From Oscillospiraceae bacterium (GTDB taxonomy: Bacteria > Bacillota > Clostridia > Oscillospirales > CAG-272), in assembly GCA_015065005.1 (NCBI GenBank), contig SVRE01000011.1:1-43284 (forward strand): a stretch of DNA of 43,284 nucleotides, given 5' to 3'. Below are positions 33,940 through 41,902 of this stretch, in pieces (the first letter of the stretch is position 1; every line of letters starts with the position of its first letter). A model generated the notes under the pieces. The model did not search any database. It was not told where the DNA came from and saw only the letters and a list, made by a program, of their open reading frames with translations. Position numbers and translations under genes: made by a program.

Positions 33940-36573
33940 ATGGCTTTCTACGAACAAAATACTGAAGAGCAGAAATCAACTTCCGGTGTTGAATATACTG
34001 CCAAATGTCCCACTTGCGGATTCCCGCTTACTGTTGACGAAGGCGAAAATATTATCGTTTGTCCACAGTGCGAAAACAAGTACAAGCCTTCTGAGCTTAG
34101 CAGAGCTTCTGTAGCAATTGCTAATACCCCAACAAGTGAGAGCTTCAGCAAGGCTTCATTGGCGATGTCAATCGACACCCCTGAGTCCGGCCTTGTTTAT
34201 CTTGAAAACTTTTTTGAAAACTATGCTTGGGATTCTTACAAGCAAATTACTACCATCGGCATCGAAGAAATCGATATGATGGTTGAAAAGAACAAGATCA
34301 AAAATGGAGCTAACTCATCTGCTTGGATTCTTGACTTTCAAAGCAAGAGCATTCCTCTTGCTAAAAAGTTCGAGGGATTAAACGATTTAGAAGAAAAAAT
34401 GGCTTCTGTTTATGATTCTGTTGATAATACAAATGCCCTTGAATTTTTCGACACTTACACCTTAATAGTTCGCAGCTTGCTCGACAACAAGGATGCTATC
34501 TTAAAGCAATTAACTATGGACATCGATTACGCTAACAAATTCGGTGCTGACACAGTTACTTGCAACGAAATGCTTATACAGCTTAACGAATTAAAGAGCA
34601 AGTGCGAAAAGCTCTCTATGCCTGAAAAGCTTGATGATGTTCAATCAATAGTAACTGCAAAAGAAAAAATTAATAACGAAATTGCTAAAAAGCTTGCTGT
34701 TAAGGGCATAAATGCTTCTGCGACTTATTTTGAAGCTCTTAATATTTTCCAAAGCCCTGCACGTGATAAAAGCCATTCACTTCAGCTTTTTGAGTCAATT
34801 AAGGGATTTTCTGACTCTGCTGATTATGTATCAAGATTAAATAAATTCTTTAACTATGATTATGACCTCTTCTCTTTTGTTGGCAAGCACTATGTTTTCA
34901 GAAAAGATGAAGCTGCCGTTTTCAATGTTGATGATACGAAAAATAAGAAAAAACGTAAACCTGAGGATTACGAAGAAGAGGATGTAAATATTTCTTCCTT
35001 CTCTCTTTTCGAGGTTATTGACGGCGTTCCTGCCGAAAACCCATTGTTCAGTGGCCTGACCCAGCTTTTAACTTGTTACTCAAACAAGCTTTTCTATATC
35101 TACAAAAATAAAGAAATCCGTTGTTTTGACGTAATTACATATGAAGAAAAGATTATTGACGAAGGTAAAAATGGAATGTACAACACAATTAACGGTGTTG
35201 ACAATTTCTTCTTCGCCAATGACGGAAAAGCGTTCTTTATGCGTAAGATAATTCCACTAAAGCTTTCATCCGGCTGTGTTTCTAAGGTTAAAGAATTTTT
35301 CTTAAAGCTATTCAGAAAGCAGAAGGTCGATCCACACAAGAATAACTACTCAATTCTTTATGTTGATATGACAAATTCAACCGCTAAGACCTTAGTTGAT
35401 GAAATGATTGACATTACTGACTACTACGGAGACAACCTTTTCTATTTTACTGCTGACTCCGATCCCGATAGCGAAGCAGTTCATTTTATGGATTGCAATG
35501 TAATTACAGGCAACAAGAAAGAGCTTCTTGATGATAAATGTGATGTACATAACGTAATTAACGGTAAGGTTGTTTACTCAGTATGGACACCAAATGACCT
35601 TAACAAGGATCTTTATGTTTATGACCTTGCATCAGGTAAAAACACCCTTATTGAAAAGAATATTTACTACTTCTATAAGATTATTAAGGATAGAATTTAC
35701 TACACCGTTGGTAATAAGGATTTCTGCCCACTTTTCTCCAATAACACAGAGGGTACCGATAGACTTGAGATTATGCAAAATGTTGCAGACATCATTACTG
35801 TTCGCGGCGGCTGGTTATATATCGTTAAAGGATATGGCAAGAACAAAATCCTTATAAAGATTAGCACCGATGGAAAGCAAAGAATTCTTATTTGTGACAA
35901 ATTCAAGGAAGTTGTTGAATTTACTGATTTGTATATTTACTATCTTGACAACAATTCTACCCTTCACGTTGTTAGAAATGACGGTTTGGATGATAGAATA
36001 ATCGCAACTCAGATGAAGCGTGAAGATGTTATCGTTTCTTACGATTCAATTTTCTATTTACGTAAAGAAGACATTACCCCTGAAAAATATGCTTATTCAC
36101 TTTACAAAATGGATCTTTCCGGTCACAACTCCAGAAAGCTAATATTCAATGTCGATAGCTTTAAGAACTATGACAAGGATTCACTGTATCTGGTGAGAGA
36201 GGAAAATGTTCGCTTTGAAATTACAACCCCAACTACACTTAAAGAAAACATCACTGATTACCAGAATTATGATGTTACAAGATACTTTAAGTTTAATAAG
36301 AAGGATGAAAAGGTTGAACTTGTTCTATCTCTTGGTTTACCAAAAACCGATACATATGAATTCAAGTCCGGCTGCCTTAGAAAAACTGTTGAAGCTAAAA
36401 GCACATTCCGTGAAGTGCCAAACAAGAGCTTGTTTAAGCATCACAATGTTGCAGCTGCTGGTTCTACTTACCAATCACAAATGGATAAGGTAATTGCAGC
36501 AAGAGAGGCTGAAAAGGCTGCTAAGGAAGAAAAGAAATTGCAAAAACAAAAGAAAAAGAACAAAAATAAGTAA
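33940..36573 (+). CDS. Large zinc-ribbon and probable beta-propeller protein
   Basis: An 877-residue protein. An N-terminal Cys4 zinc ribbon (CPTCGFP with CPQCENK, about residues 20-50) is followed by a helical region (about 75-300). A long beta-rich stretch (about 340-790) has repeated units of aromatic strands and short turns (KLFYIYKNKEIRCFDV, NLFYFTADSDP, LYVYDLASGK, RIYYTVGNKD, LYIYYLDNNSTLHVV), as in a propeller or DUF5050-like fold. The C-terminal 25 residues are almost all Lys, Glu and Gln. No signal peptide or membrane helix is seen. GGAGG lies before the ATG at 33940; an upstream TTG holds the ribosome site. Codon use (many aag, ttc, gac) is stronger than in neighbours and resembles rpsB/tsf, suggesting high expression. 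Function unknown. Confidence 0.85.
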   Translation: MAFYEQNTEEQKSTSGVEYTAKCPTCGFPLTVDEGENIIVCPQCENKYKPSELSRASVAIANTPTSESFSKASLAMSIDTPESGLVYLENFFENYAWDSYKQITTIGIEEIDMMVEKNKIKNGANSSAWILDFQSKSIPLAKKFEGLNDLEEKMASVYDSVDNTNALEFFDTYTLIVRSLLDNKDAILKQLTMDIDYANKFGADTVTCNEMLIQLNELKSKCEKLSMPEKLDDVQSIVTAKEKINNEIAKKLAVKGINASATYFEALNIFQSPARDKSHSLQLFESIKGFSDSADYVSRLNKFFNYDYDLFSFVGKHYVFRKDEAAVFNVDDTKNKKKRKPEDYEEEDVNISSFSLFEVIDGVPAENPLFSGLTQLLTCYSNKLFYIYKNKEIRCFDVITYEEKIIDEGKNGMYNTINGVDNFFFANDGKAFFMRKIIPLKLSSGCVSKVKEFFLKLFRKQKVDPHKNNYSILYVDMTNSTAKTLVDEMIDITDYYGDNLFYFTADSDPDSEAVHFMDCNVITGNKKELLDDKCDVHNVINGKVVYSVWTPNDLNKDLYVYDLASGKNTLIEKNIYYFYKIIKDRIYYTVGNKDFCPLFSNNTEGTDRLEIMQNVADIITVRGGWLYIVKGYGKNKILIKISTDGKQRILICDKFKEVVEFTDLYIYYLDNNSTLHVVRNDGLDDRIIATQMKREDVIVSYDSIFYLRKEDITPEKYAYSLYKMDLSGHNSRKLIFNVDSFKNYDKDSLYLVREENVRFEITTPTTLKENITDYQNYDVTRYFKFNKKDEKVELVLSLGLPKTDTYEFKSGCLRKTVEAKSTFREVPNKSLFKHHNVAAAGSTYQSQMDKVIAAREAEKAAKEEKKLQKQKKKNKNK

Positions 36574-36580
36574 TCCAACA

Positions 36581-36613
36581 AACCCCCTCTGCCTTTTGCA
36601 GAGGGGGTTTTAC
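36581..36613 (+). terminator. Intrinsic terminator of the SPFH-yidD operon
   Basis: Perfect 12-bp GC-rich arms (36581-36592 and 36598-36609), 5-base loop, followed by T residues, 8 bases after the stop codon. Confidence 0.9.
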
Positions 36614-36671
36614 AGTATAACAAAAATCAAAAGAATTGCATATTTTAAAAAAGTTAACTGAATATAGTAAA

Positions 36672-36699
36672 TATCCCCCTGCGGTTTCGCAGGGGGATA
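36672..36699 (-). terminator. Intrinsic terminator of the 489-residue membrane gene
   Basis: Perfect 12-bp arms (36672-36683 and 36688-36699) with a 4-base loop, just after the minus-strand stop. The T tract beyond it is interrupted, so its strength is uncertain. Confidence 0.75.
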
Positions 36700-36702
36700 A
36701 TA

Positions 36703-38172
36703 TTATTCTTCATCATAATCGTCATCTTCTTCGTCATCTTCATCAGCATCTGAAGGACCGCTTGGAGTACCGGAAAGAACTGCGATAGCCTCCGCATGGC
36801 TCATACCTGATAAATATGTAAATCTGATGGCTGTCATAGCTACCTTACCAATAAGTGCAATTGCAACACCAACGCAAGCCACTGTAAATGCAGTGCCCTG
36901 CTCCTCGGGCAGCTCAACGCTGAATAAGTTCATTATAACAAAGTTTACTGCGACAATGAATACACCAAGGAAAATACCTGTGCCAACCTTTTTGCGCTTA
37001 ACCTTCTTCGCTTTTTTACGATTTACGTCCATACAGCCAATTCGAGATAGAATTGAAATAATTCCTCTGAATACGAACGGCAACATCAAAGCTAAAAGTG
37101 CAGCAAAATAAGAAATTACTATCATTGCATTGGTAAAAGCGCCTTCATCACTGCTATTAAGGGCAATGCTAGCCTCAACATAATCACTTGTCCAGAAGCT
37201 AACAAGGTTCGCCTTAGTTACATATATAGCAAACAATGCAACACCCACCAAAGAAATCAATGACGTGATTTGCATACAGTTCAAGTAACGGATTTCGTAA
37301 TGAGAATAGCTCTTAAATCTGCTTGCAACAATGTTAACTAAAATAGAAACGCCGGCAACTATTAGTACAAGGCGACCCTTTGATGTCAACTGTGACTCCC
37401 AAATTGAAAGCAAACCAAGAATCAATCCGAGCCAGGCAAATGTTTTGTTTGCATTAACCATTGCTTTACCAAGCTTTACATCAGGATTTCTTGTAAATAT
37501 AATACCCAAAATTTTCAAAACCGCAAATATCATAGATATTGGGAAGAATACAAGCAAGGTTAACAAAAGAATTACTCTAACCGTTGCAATAATCAATTGA
37601 GAAATAACACGGTGAACAAAGTCTCCGGATTGTACGGTGTCAATAAGCTGAACAATTATGTCGGTAGACAGAAGCTTAAATTGCTCTATGCTCTTTAAAT
37701 TAATCGCATTATAATCAATTTCATCAAGCTTTTTCGAATACTCTTCAACCTTTGCAACGCAACTGTCATATTGAGCTTGATCATAGCTTTCAAGAGACAT
37801 GTCATTTAATCTTTCAACAGCTACATCATAGTTCATAACATTTACCCAAGCAATGATAAACTTAACAGTGTCAGGTAAAGTTTTTACAAAATCCAGCGGT
37901 GAAAGCTCAACATACTTATTATCCTCATTCAATATGTAATCATAAATCTCAGAATACTTCTCTTGCGCCGCTTCAAGGTCACCGTTGCCGCTCATAGTCG
38001 CCTTCAGCTCTGCCTTAGATGCATATCCAACCACAGTCATAATTTCGTTATCCACCTTATCATGCTCAAGCTGTTTAAAGCTAAGCAAAGGAGAAACAGA
38101 AAAAACTGCAATTAATATGATTGCAACAACAGTAATAAGAATTTGAATATTTCTTACTAATGTATTTTTCAT
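36703..38172 (-). CDS. Polytopic membrane protein with acidic C-terminus, unknown function
   Basis: A 489-residue protein. One N-terminal helix (about 10-30) is followed by an extracytoplasmic helical domain of about 150 residues (35-185). Then come about eight further membrane segments, a basic Lys-rich loop near 385-400 (KKAKKVKRKK), and a strongly acidic tail (last 15 residues almost all Asp, Glu and Tyr). GGGAGG precedes the ATG. It is convergent to the SPFH-yidD operon and divergent from sigG, with a consensus promoter and an 0A-box-like site upstream. I do not recognise the family; a partner role for the neighbouring membrane cassette is possible but unproven. Confidence 0.82.
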   Translation of the reverse strand: MKNTLVRNIQILITVVAIILIAVFSVSPLLSFKQLEHDKVDNEIMTVVGYASKAELKATMSGNGDLEAAQEKYSEIYDYILNEDNKYVELSPLDFVKTLPDTVKFIIAWVNVMNYDVAVERLNDMSLESYDQAQYDSCVAKVEEYSKKLDEIDYNAINLKSIEQFKLLSTDIIVQLIDTVQSGDFVHRVISQLIIATVRVILLLTLLVFFPISMIFAVLKILGIIFTRNPDVKLGKAMVNANKTFAWLGLILGLLSIWESQLTSKGRLVLIVAGVSILVNIVASRFKSYSHYEIRYLNCMQITSLISLVGVALFAIYVTKANLVSFWTSDYVEASIALNSSDEGAFTNAMIVISYFAALLALMLPFVFRGIISILSRIGCMDVNRKKAKKVKRKKVGTGIFLGVFIVAVNFVIMNLFSVELPEEQGTAFTVACVGVAIALIGKVAMTAIRFTYLSGMSHAEAIAVLSGTPSGPSDADEDDEEDDDYDEE

Positions 38173-38241
38173 AATTACCTCCCAAAATTAATACTTGTTA
38201 GTAACTCTCCATACTAACATAATATTATTAAATACACATTA

Positions 38242-38270
38242 ATAATACCATTTATTTGATTTTTTGTCAA
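38242..38270 (-). promoter_or_regulatory. Predicted sigma-A promoter of the 489-residue membrane gene
   Basis: Minus-strand TTGACA and TATTAT with a 17-base spacer, about 70 bases before the ATG. Confidence 0.75.
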
Positions 38271-38286
38271 TAGATTTTGACTTTTT

Positions 38287-38293
38287 TGTCGAA
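38287..38293 (+). promoter_or_regulatory. Exact Spo0A-box core
   Basis: TTTTTTGTCGAAT contains the exact seven-base 0A core TGTCGAA. It is centred about 55 bases upstream of the expected start of the divergent membrane gene, an activation-like position, and about 75 bases upstream of the expected sigG start. A seven-base match alone arises by chance fairly often. Confidence 0.35.
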
Positions 38294-38327
38294 TACTTCA
38301 ACTTGATATTATTGGTAAACACTTTTT

Positions 38328-38357
38328 GTATTAAACACTAGATAAAATGTCAATAAT
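38328..38357 (+). promoter_or_regulatory. Possible sigma-F/sigma-G-type promoter of sigG
   Basis: GTATT (38328-38332) and GTCAATAAT (38349-38357) are 16 bases apart and resemble the sigma-F pattern GYATA and GGnnAnAnT with one mismatch in each element. It is the only sporulation-type pattern I see before sigG, where family knowledge predicts one. No sigma-A promoter is evident in this position. Confidence 0.35.
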
Positions 38358-38381
38358 CCTTACAAAAAGTAGGGGGAAAAA

Positions 38382-39155
38382 ATGCGATATACGAAGGTTG
38401 AAATTTGCGGTGTTAATACATCAGAATTGAAGGTGCTAAATGATGAAGAAAAACGCAGCTTGCTAATCATGACAAAGAGTGGAAATACTAAGGCACGAGA
38501 AGATTTGATCAGAGGAAATTTGAGATTGGTTTTATCAATAATTCAGCGTTTTTCCAGCAGAAGTGAAAATATGGATGACCTATTTCAGGTAGGCTGTATT
38601 GGTTTAATTAAAGCCATTGACAATTTTAACGTAGAATTGGACGTTAAGTTCTCAACCTATGCAGTACCCATGATTATTGGTGAAATTCGAAGATACTTGC
38701 GCGATAACAATACAATTCGTGTTTCGCGATCTATGCGCGATTTAGCTTATAAAGCTTTGCAAGCACGTGAGGAGCTTACAAATGAAGAGCTAGCTGAACC
38801 GAGTATTGATGCAATAGCAAAAAAAATCAACGAAAACAAAAAGGATGTTGTTTTGGCGCTTGAGGCAATTACTGAGCCTGTTTCCTTATACGAACCCGTA
38901 TATAATGATTCGGGTGACTCTTTATTTGTTTTAGATCAAATTAAGGACTCTTCCTCTGATGATGAGGTGTGGATAGACGATATCGCACTGAAAGAAGCTA
39001 TTAAAAGACTTGATGAACGCGAGAAAAGAATAATTGATATGCGCTTTTATTCAGGAAAAACACAAAGCGAGGTCGCAAATGAAATAGGAATTTCTCAAGC
39101 ACAGGTATCACGGCTTGAAAAAAATGCACTTTTACAAATAAGAAGGCAAATTTAA
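38382..39155 (+). CDS. sigG: Sporulation sigma factor sigma-G
   Basis: Late forespore sigma factor of 257 residues. The N-terminus KVEICGVNTSELKVL is specific to sigma-G and separates it from sigma-F and sigma-B. Region 2 (NLRLVLSIIQRF, DDLFQVGCIGLIKAIDNF, KFSTYAVPMIIGEIRRYLRDNN) and region 4 (GKTQSEVANEIGISQAQVSRLEKNAL) are intact. A run of G (AGGGGG) lies before the ATG. It is followed by its own terminator. In most spore formers it follows sigE; here it stands alone about 17 kb away. Confidence 0.96.
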   Translation: MRYTKVEICGVNTSELKVLNDEEKRSLLIMTKSGNTKAREDLIRGNLRLVLSIIQRFSSRSENMDDLFQVGCIGLIKAIDNFNVELDVKFSTYAVPMIIGEIRRYLRDNNTIRVSRSMRDLAYKALQAREELTNEELAEPSIDAIAKKINENKKDVVLALEAITEPVSLYEPVYNDSGDSLFVLDQIKDSSSDDEVWIDDIALKEAIKRLDEREKRIIDMRFYSGKTQSEVANEIGISQAQVSRLEKNALLQIRRQI

Positions 39156-39180
39156 AAAGGTGTTGCAAGCAACACCTTTT
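39155..39180. terminator. Bidirectional terminator after sigG
   Basis: Arms 39155-39165 and 39170-39180 (11 bp) with a 4-base loop, starting at the last base of the sigG stop and reaching the stop of the convergent small membrane gene. Confidence 0.85.
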
Positions 39181-39415
39181 ACATATTTACTACAATTGAA
39201 ATGATTACTGTGGCGATAGTAAAGATACAGCTGACAGTAGCAAATGTATATAAACGCCTTCTCTGTTTTTCAAAAATCGGCAGTGCTGATTTGAGCTGTT
39301 CCTCAGTAATTAAGCTTAAAAATTTTTTGATTTTAAAATATAATATTCCCGCGGAAAGTGCAAAAAACAAAGCAATAAGTCCGCAGAACATACCTATAAT
39401 CTGTACTAACTCCAT
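39179..39415 (-). CDS. Small membrane protein of unknown function
   Basis: A 78-residue protein with two hydrophobic segments (about 4-27 and 56-77) joined by a charged stretch (TEEQLKSALPIFEKQRRR). Its ATG overlaps the HIT gene stop by one base (TAATG), so it is translated with it. No family recognised. Confidence 0.75.
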   Translation of the reverse strand: MELVQIIGMFCGLIALFFALSAGILYFKIKKFLSLITEEQLKSALPIFEKQRRRLYTFATVSCIFTIATVIISIVVNM

Positions 39416-39753
39416 TACCTGATATGCTCCGGCAATTTTTCGCCACCTAAAATGTGAAAATGCAAGTGCATAACACTTTGACAGGAGTCAGGACCACTGT
39501 TTGTGATTATTCTGTAGCCGTTTGTTATTCCTGCAAGAGCTGCTATTTCAGGAATTTTTTCAAAAATATAAGCAACCTCTTTACTATTTTCCTTATTTAT
39601 GTCATTTGCGCTATCAATATGAAGCTTTGGTACAACTAAAACATGAATATTCGCCTCTGGATTAATATCATAAAATGCAAGTATTCTTTCATCCTCATAA
39701 ACCTTTTTTGACGGAATCTGACCATCGACTATTTTACAAAAAAGACAATCCAT
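39415..39753 (-). CDS. HIT-family nucleotide hydrolase (HinT-like)
   Basis: A 112-residue histidine-triad protein that hydrolyses adenosine 5'-phosphoramidates or acyl-adenylates in related members. The catalytic triad is HLHFHI near the C-terminus; the N-terminus MDCLFCKIVDGQIPS and HVLVVPKLHIDSAND are family-typical, and Cys3 and Cys6 could bind zinc. A strong AAGGAG precedes the ATG. In a two-gene unit with the small membrane protein; divergent from the FkbM gene. Confidence 0.93.
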   Translation of the reverse strand: MDCLFCKIVDGQIPSKKVYEDERILAFYDINPEANIHVLVVPKLHIDSANDINKENSKEVAYIFEKIPEIAALAGITNGYRIITNSGPDSCQSVMHLHFHILGGEKLPEHIR

Positions 39754-39791
39754 ACTTTTTCTCCTTGACCTTAAAGAATTATTATGTTACA

Positions 39792-39820
39792 ATTATACAT
39801 TATAATCATAAAAAAATCAA
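39792..39820 (-). promoter_or_regulatory. Predicted sigma-A promoter of the HIT gene
   Basis: Minus-strand TTGATT and consensus TATAAT with a 17-base spacer, in the 77-base gap to the divergent FkbM gene. A plus-strand TATAAT at 39801-39806 could belong to the FkbM gene, but no matching -35 is clear. Confidence 0.65.
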
Positions 39821-39830
39821 GGAAATAATA

Positions 39831-40925
39831 ATGAATAACTACAAAAAATTGATTTTCGATGAGTTTGATTGCGACATCTGGCACACACTTAAAAACAGTT
39901 CTCTGCCGATTTTAATTTACGGTATGGGCAACGGTGCCGACAAAATAATTTCGACCTTTGATAAATACGGAATTGAATATTCTGACGTATTTGCCAGTGA
40001 CGGCTTTGTAAGAGGCCATTTATACAGAGGCAAAAGGGTTTTGTCCTACAGCGAGGCATTTGAAAAATATAACGGAAAATTTGACGTTGTTGTTTCATTT
40101 GGCACAAAGCTGCCTGATGTTATGAACAGAATTTTTTCATTGGAAAAATCACACAACGTTTACGCACCCGACGTACCTGTTTGTGAAGGGGAGCTTTTTA
40201 ATGAAGAATTTTTTGATTTGCATATTAATGAGCTTATCGAAGCAAGAAATTGTCTTTTTGATGACACATCAAAGGATATATTTGATGATATAGTTAGATT
40301 CAAGCTGACAGGAAAGTTACAATATCTAAGAGCAACCGCAATGGATGAAGCCGAGGTTGAGCGCATTTTGAGGCTTAATGAATATAAAACTTATGTTGAT
40401 TTGGGTGCTTATAACGGTGACACAGTTAAAAAATATTCTTCACTATGTCCGAATTTAAAAGAAATATTTGCCTTTGAGCCGGATAAACGTAATTACAAAA
40501 AGCTTTCAAGCAATTGTGAAAGCTTAAGTATTTCAACATATCCTATGAATGTCGCCGCATACAGCACAGACACCACGCTTACCTTTTCCGCCTCCGCTAA
40601 CCGAAATTCCTCTGCGGCGTCTGCAGGTTCTTATGAACACAAAACAGTTTTGATTGAGGCAAGAGCCCTTGACAGTGTTTGCGCCTCTGCCGACTTTATA
40701 AAATATGATGTTGAGGGATTGGAATACGAAGCATTACTTGGTAGTAAGAATTTAATAAAAAACTCTTCTCCGGATTTACTTGTTTCAATGTACCATAAAA
40801 GCGAGGATATGTACAGATTGCCGTTGCTTGTTAAATCCTTGAACCCAGAATACTTTTTGTTTTTACGCAGGCTTCCTTATATTCCTGCTTGGGATTTAAA
40901 TCTTTACGCTGTAAAAAAAGCTTAG
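39831..40925 (+). CDS. FkbM-family SAM-dependent methyltransferase with N-terminal Rossmann-like domain
   Basis: A 364-residue protein. The N-terminal part has a nucleotide-binding-like loop ILIYGMGNGADKII (about 27-40) and resembles the CoA-binding-like domain often fused to FkbM enzymes. The C-terminal methyltransferase has the SAM loop YVDLGAYNGDT (about 188-198), FAFEPDKRNYKKL and FIKYDVEGLEYEALLG. The frame extends upstream, but the ATG at 39831, after AAGGA, avoids overlap with the HIT gene. FkbM enzymes methylate sugars or secondary metabolites; no biosynthetic genes are adjacent, so the substrate is unknown. Confidence 0.88.
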   Translation: MNNYKKLIFDEFDCDIWHTLKNSSLPILIYGMGNGADKIISTFDKYGIEYSDVFASDGFVRGHLYRGKRVLSYSEAFEKYNGKFDVVVSFGTKLPDVMNRIFSLEKSHNVYAPDVPVCEGELFNEEFFDLHINELIEARNCLFDDTSKDIFDDIVRFKLTGKLQYLRATAMDEAEVERILRLNEYKTYVDLGAYNGDTVKKYSSLCPNLKEIFAFEPDKRNYKKLSSNCESLSISTYPMNVAAYSTDTTLTFSASANRNSSAASAGSYEHKTVLIEARALDSVCASADFIKYDVEGLEYEALLGSKNLIKNSSPDLLVSMYHKSEDMYRLPLLVKSLNPEYFLFLRRLPYIPAWDLNLYAVKKA

Positions 40926-40943
40926 CGATGCTAAGCTTTTTTT
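40913..40943. terminator. Bidirectional terminator between FkbM and DUF3021 genes
   Basis: Perfect 14-bp arms (40913-40926 and 40930-40943) with a 3-base loop. It covers the FkbM stop codon and the last codons of the convergent DUF3021 gene. Confidence 0.85.
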
Positions 40944-41353
40944 AGTCTATTATTAAATTCCTTACTTGTCTTTCTTGCTATCAGATAAACGGTTAACCAA
41001 ATTACAAAATATGATACAACAAAAATCGCTGTGAAAATTCCAATTACTAACCAATCAAATGGTATCCAAGTGTTGCATAGGTAACAAAGTATATAAGTTA
41101 TATATAGTAAAGAAAAGTGAAACAAAATTGATTTTGTTATAGACCAGTGCTCTATTTGATTAAAGACGCTTGCCCCTGCTTGAACGAATGCAAGAATATA
41201 TGTTGAGACTATGCCCATAAGCACCTCTTTACCGCTTAATGCAAAGCTTTCAATGGTTAGTGACAAAATAAAATAAATTATCCCCAGCACAATCGGTCCT
41301 AAGCCCGAAAACATCATTCCACGCTTTAAAAATTCTTTCAAATATTTATTCAC
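40931..41353 (-). CDS. DUF3021-family membrane protein
   Basis: A 140-residue protein with four membrane helices (about 14-33, 44-63, 73-93 and 102-125) and a basic C-terminus. DUF3021 proteins are regularly encoded next to LytTR regulators, as here, and are thought to modulate them, like other membrane partners of LytTR regulators. The start is a GTG one base after the LytTR stop codon, with AAAGGATAGG as the ribosome site. Confidence 0.85.
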   Translation of the reverse strand: MNKYLKEFLKRGMMFSGLGPIVLGIIYFILSLTIESFALSGKEVLMGIVSTYILAFVQAGASVFNQIEHWSITKSILFHFSLLYITYILCYLCNTWIPFDWLVIGIFTAIFVVSYFVIWLTVYLIARKTSKEFNNRLKKA

Positions 41354-41354
41354 A

Positions 41355-41786
41355 TTAAATACCTATCCTTTCCTTTACTGTTTTTACTTGCCTTCTGGAA
41401 ACATAGTCCTTATATCCATTTTTGAATTTTGCTATCAAGGTGCCGCCTATTGACACGGAAAATTTTTCAATTTTTTTAATATTAGCAATCGAGGACTGAT
41501 TGATTTTAACAAAGCTATTATCTAAAATTTTTTCGATTTGATACAGGCGTTGCTTAATCATTAGCTTATTATTTTCCGTAATTGCATAAAGCTTACTGCT
41601 TTCAATAGTAAAACAGTACACATCCTGAATTGATAGCTTTATAATTTCATTTTCATCATAAGCAATTATTTCATTTTCATGATTTTCAATCAGATTTTTT
41701 ATATCATTTATAAGTGGAGTTTCATTGTGTGCATAGATAATAACCTCTTCTTTTCTGTTTTCATCTATTATTAACTTTATTTCCAT
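41355..41786 (-). CDS. LytTR-domain transcriptional regulator
   Basis: A 143-residue protein. Residues of about 40-140 form a LytTR DNA-binding domain (IIAYDENEIIKLSIQDVYCFTIESSKLYAIT, FVKINQSSIANIKKIEKF, KDYVSRRQVKTVKERI). The N-terminal 40 residues are short and no receiver domain is present, so it belongs to the stand-alone type usually controlled by a membrane partner, here the DUF3021 protein directly downstream. Targets are unknown; autoregulation is common in this type. Confidence 0.92.
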   Translation of the reverse strand: MEIKLIIDENRKEEVIIYAHNETPLINDIKNLIENHENEIIAYDENEIIKLSIQDVYCFTIESSKLYAITENNKLMIKQRLYQIEKILDNSFVKINQSSIANIKKIEKFSVSIGGTLIAKFKNGYKDYVSRRQVKTVKERIGI

Positions 41787-41882
41787 ATATGCACCGCCCT
41801 TCTGATTTTATTTTATCATAGTATTTAATATTTACAATACTTTTCAAGTAATCGGTATTTTAATTTAATTATTCGGTAAAAA

Positions 41883-41902
41883 AAGCGGCAAAAATGCCGC
41901 TT
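41883..41902 (-). terminator. Intrinsic terminator after carD
   Basis: Perfect 8-bp GC-rich arms (41883-41890 and 41895-41902), loop of 4, with T residues beyond on the minus strand. It overlaps the last bases of the carD stop region. Confidence 0.85.
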
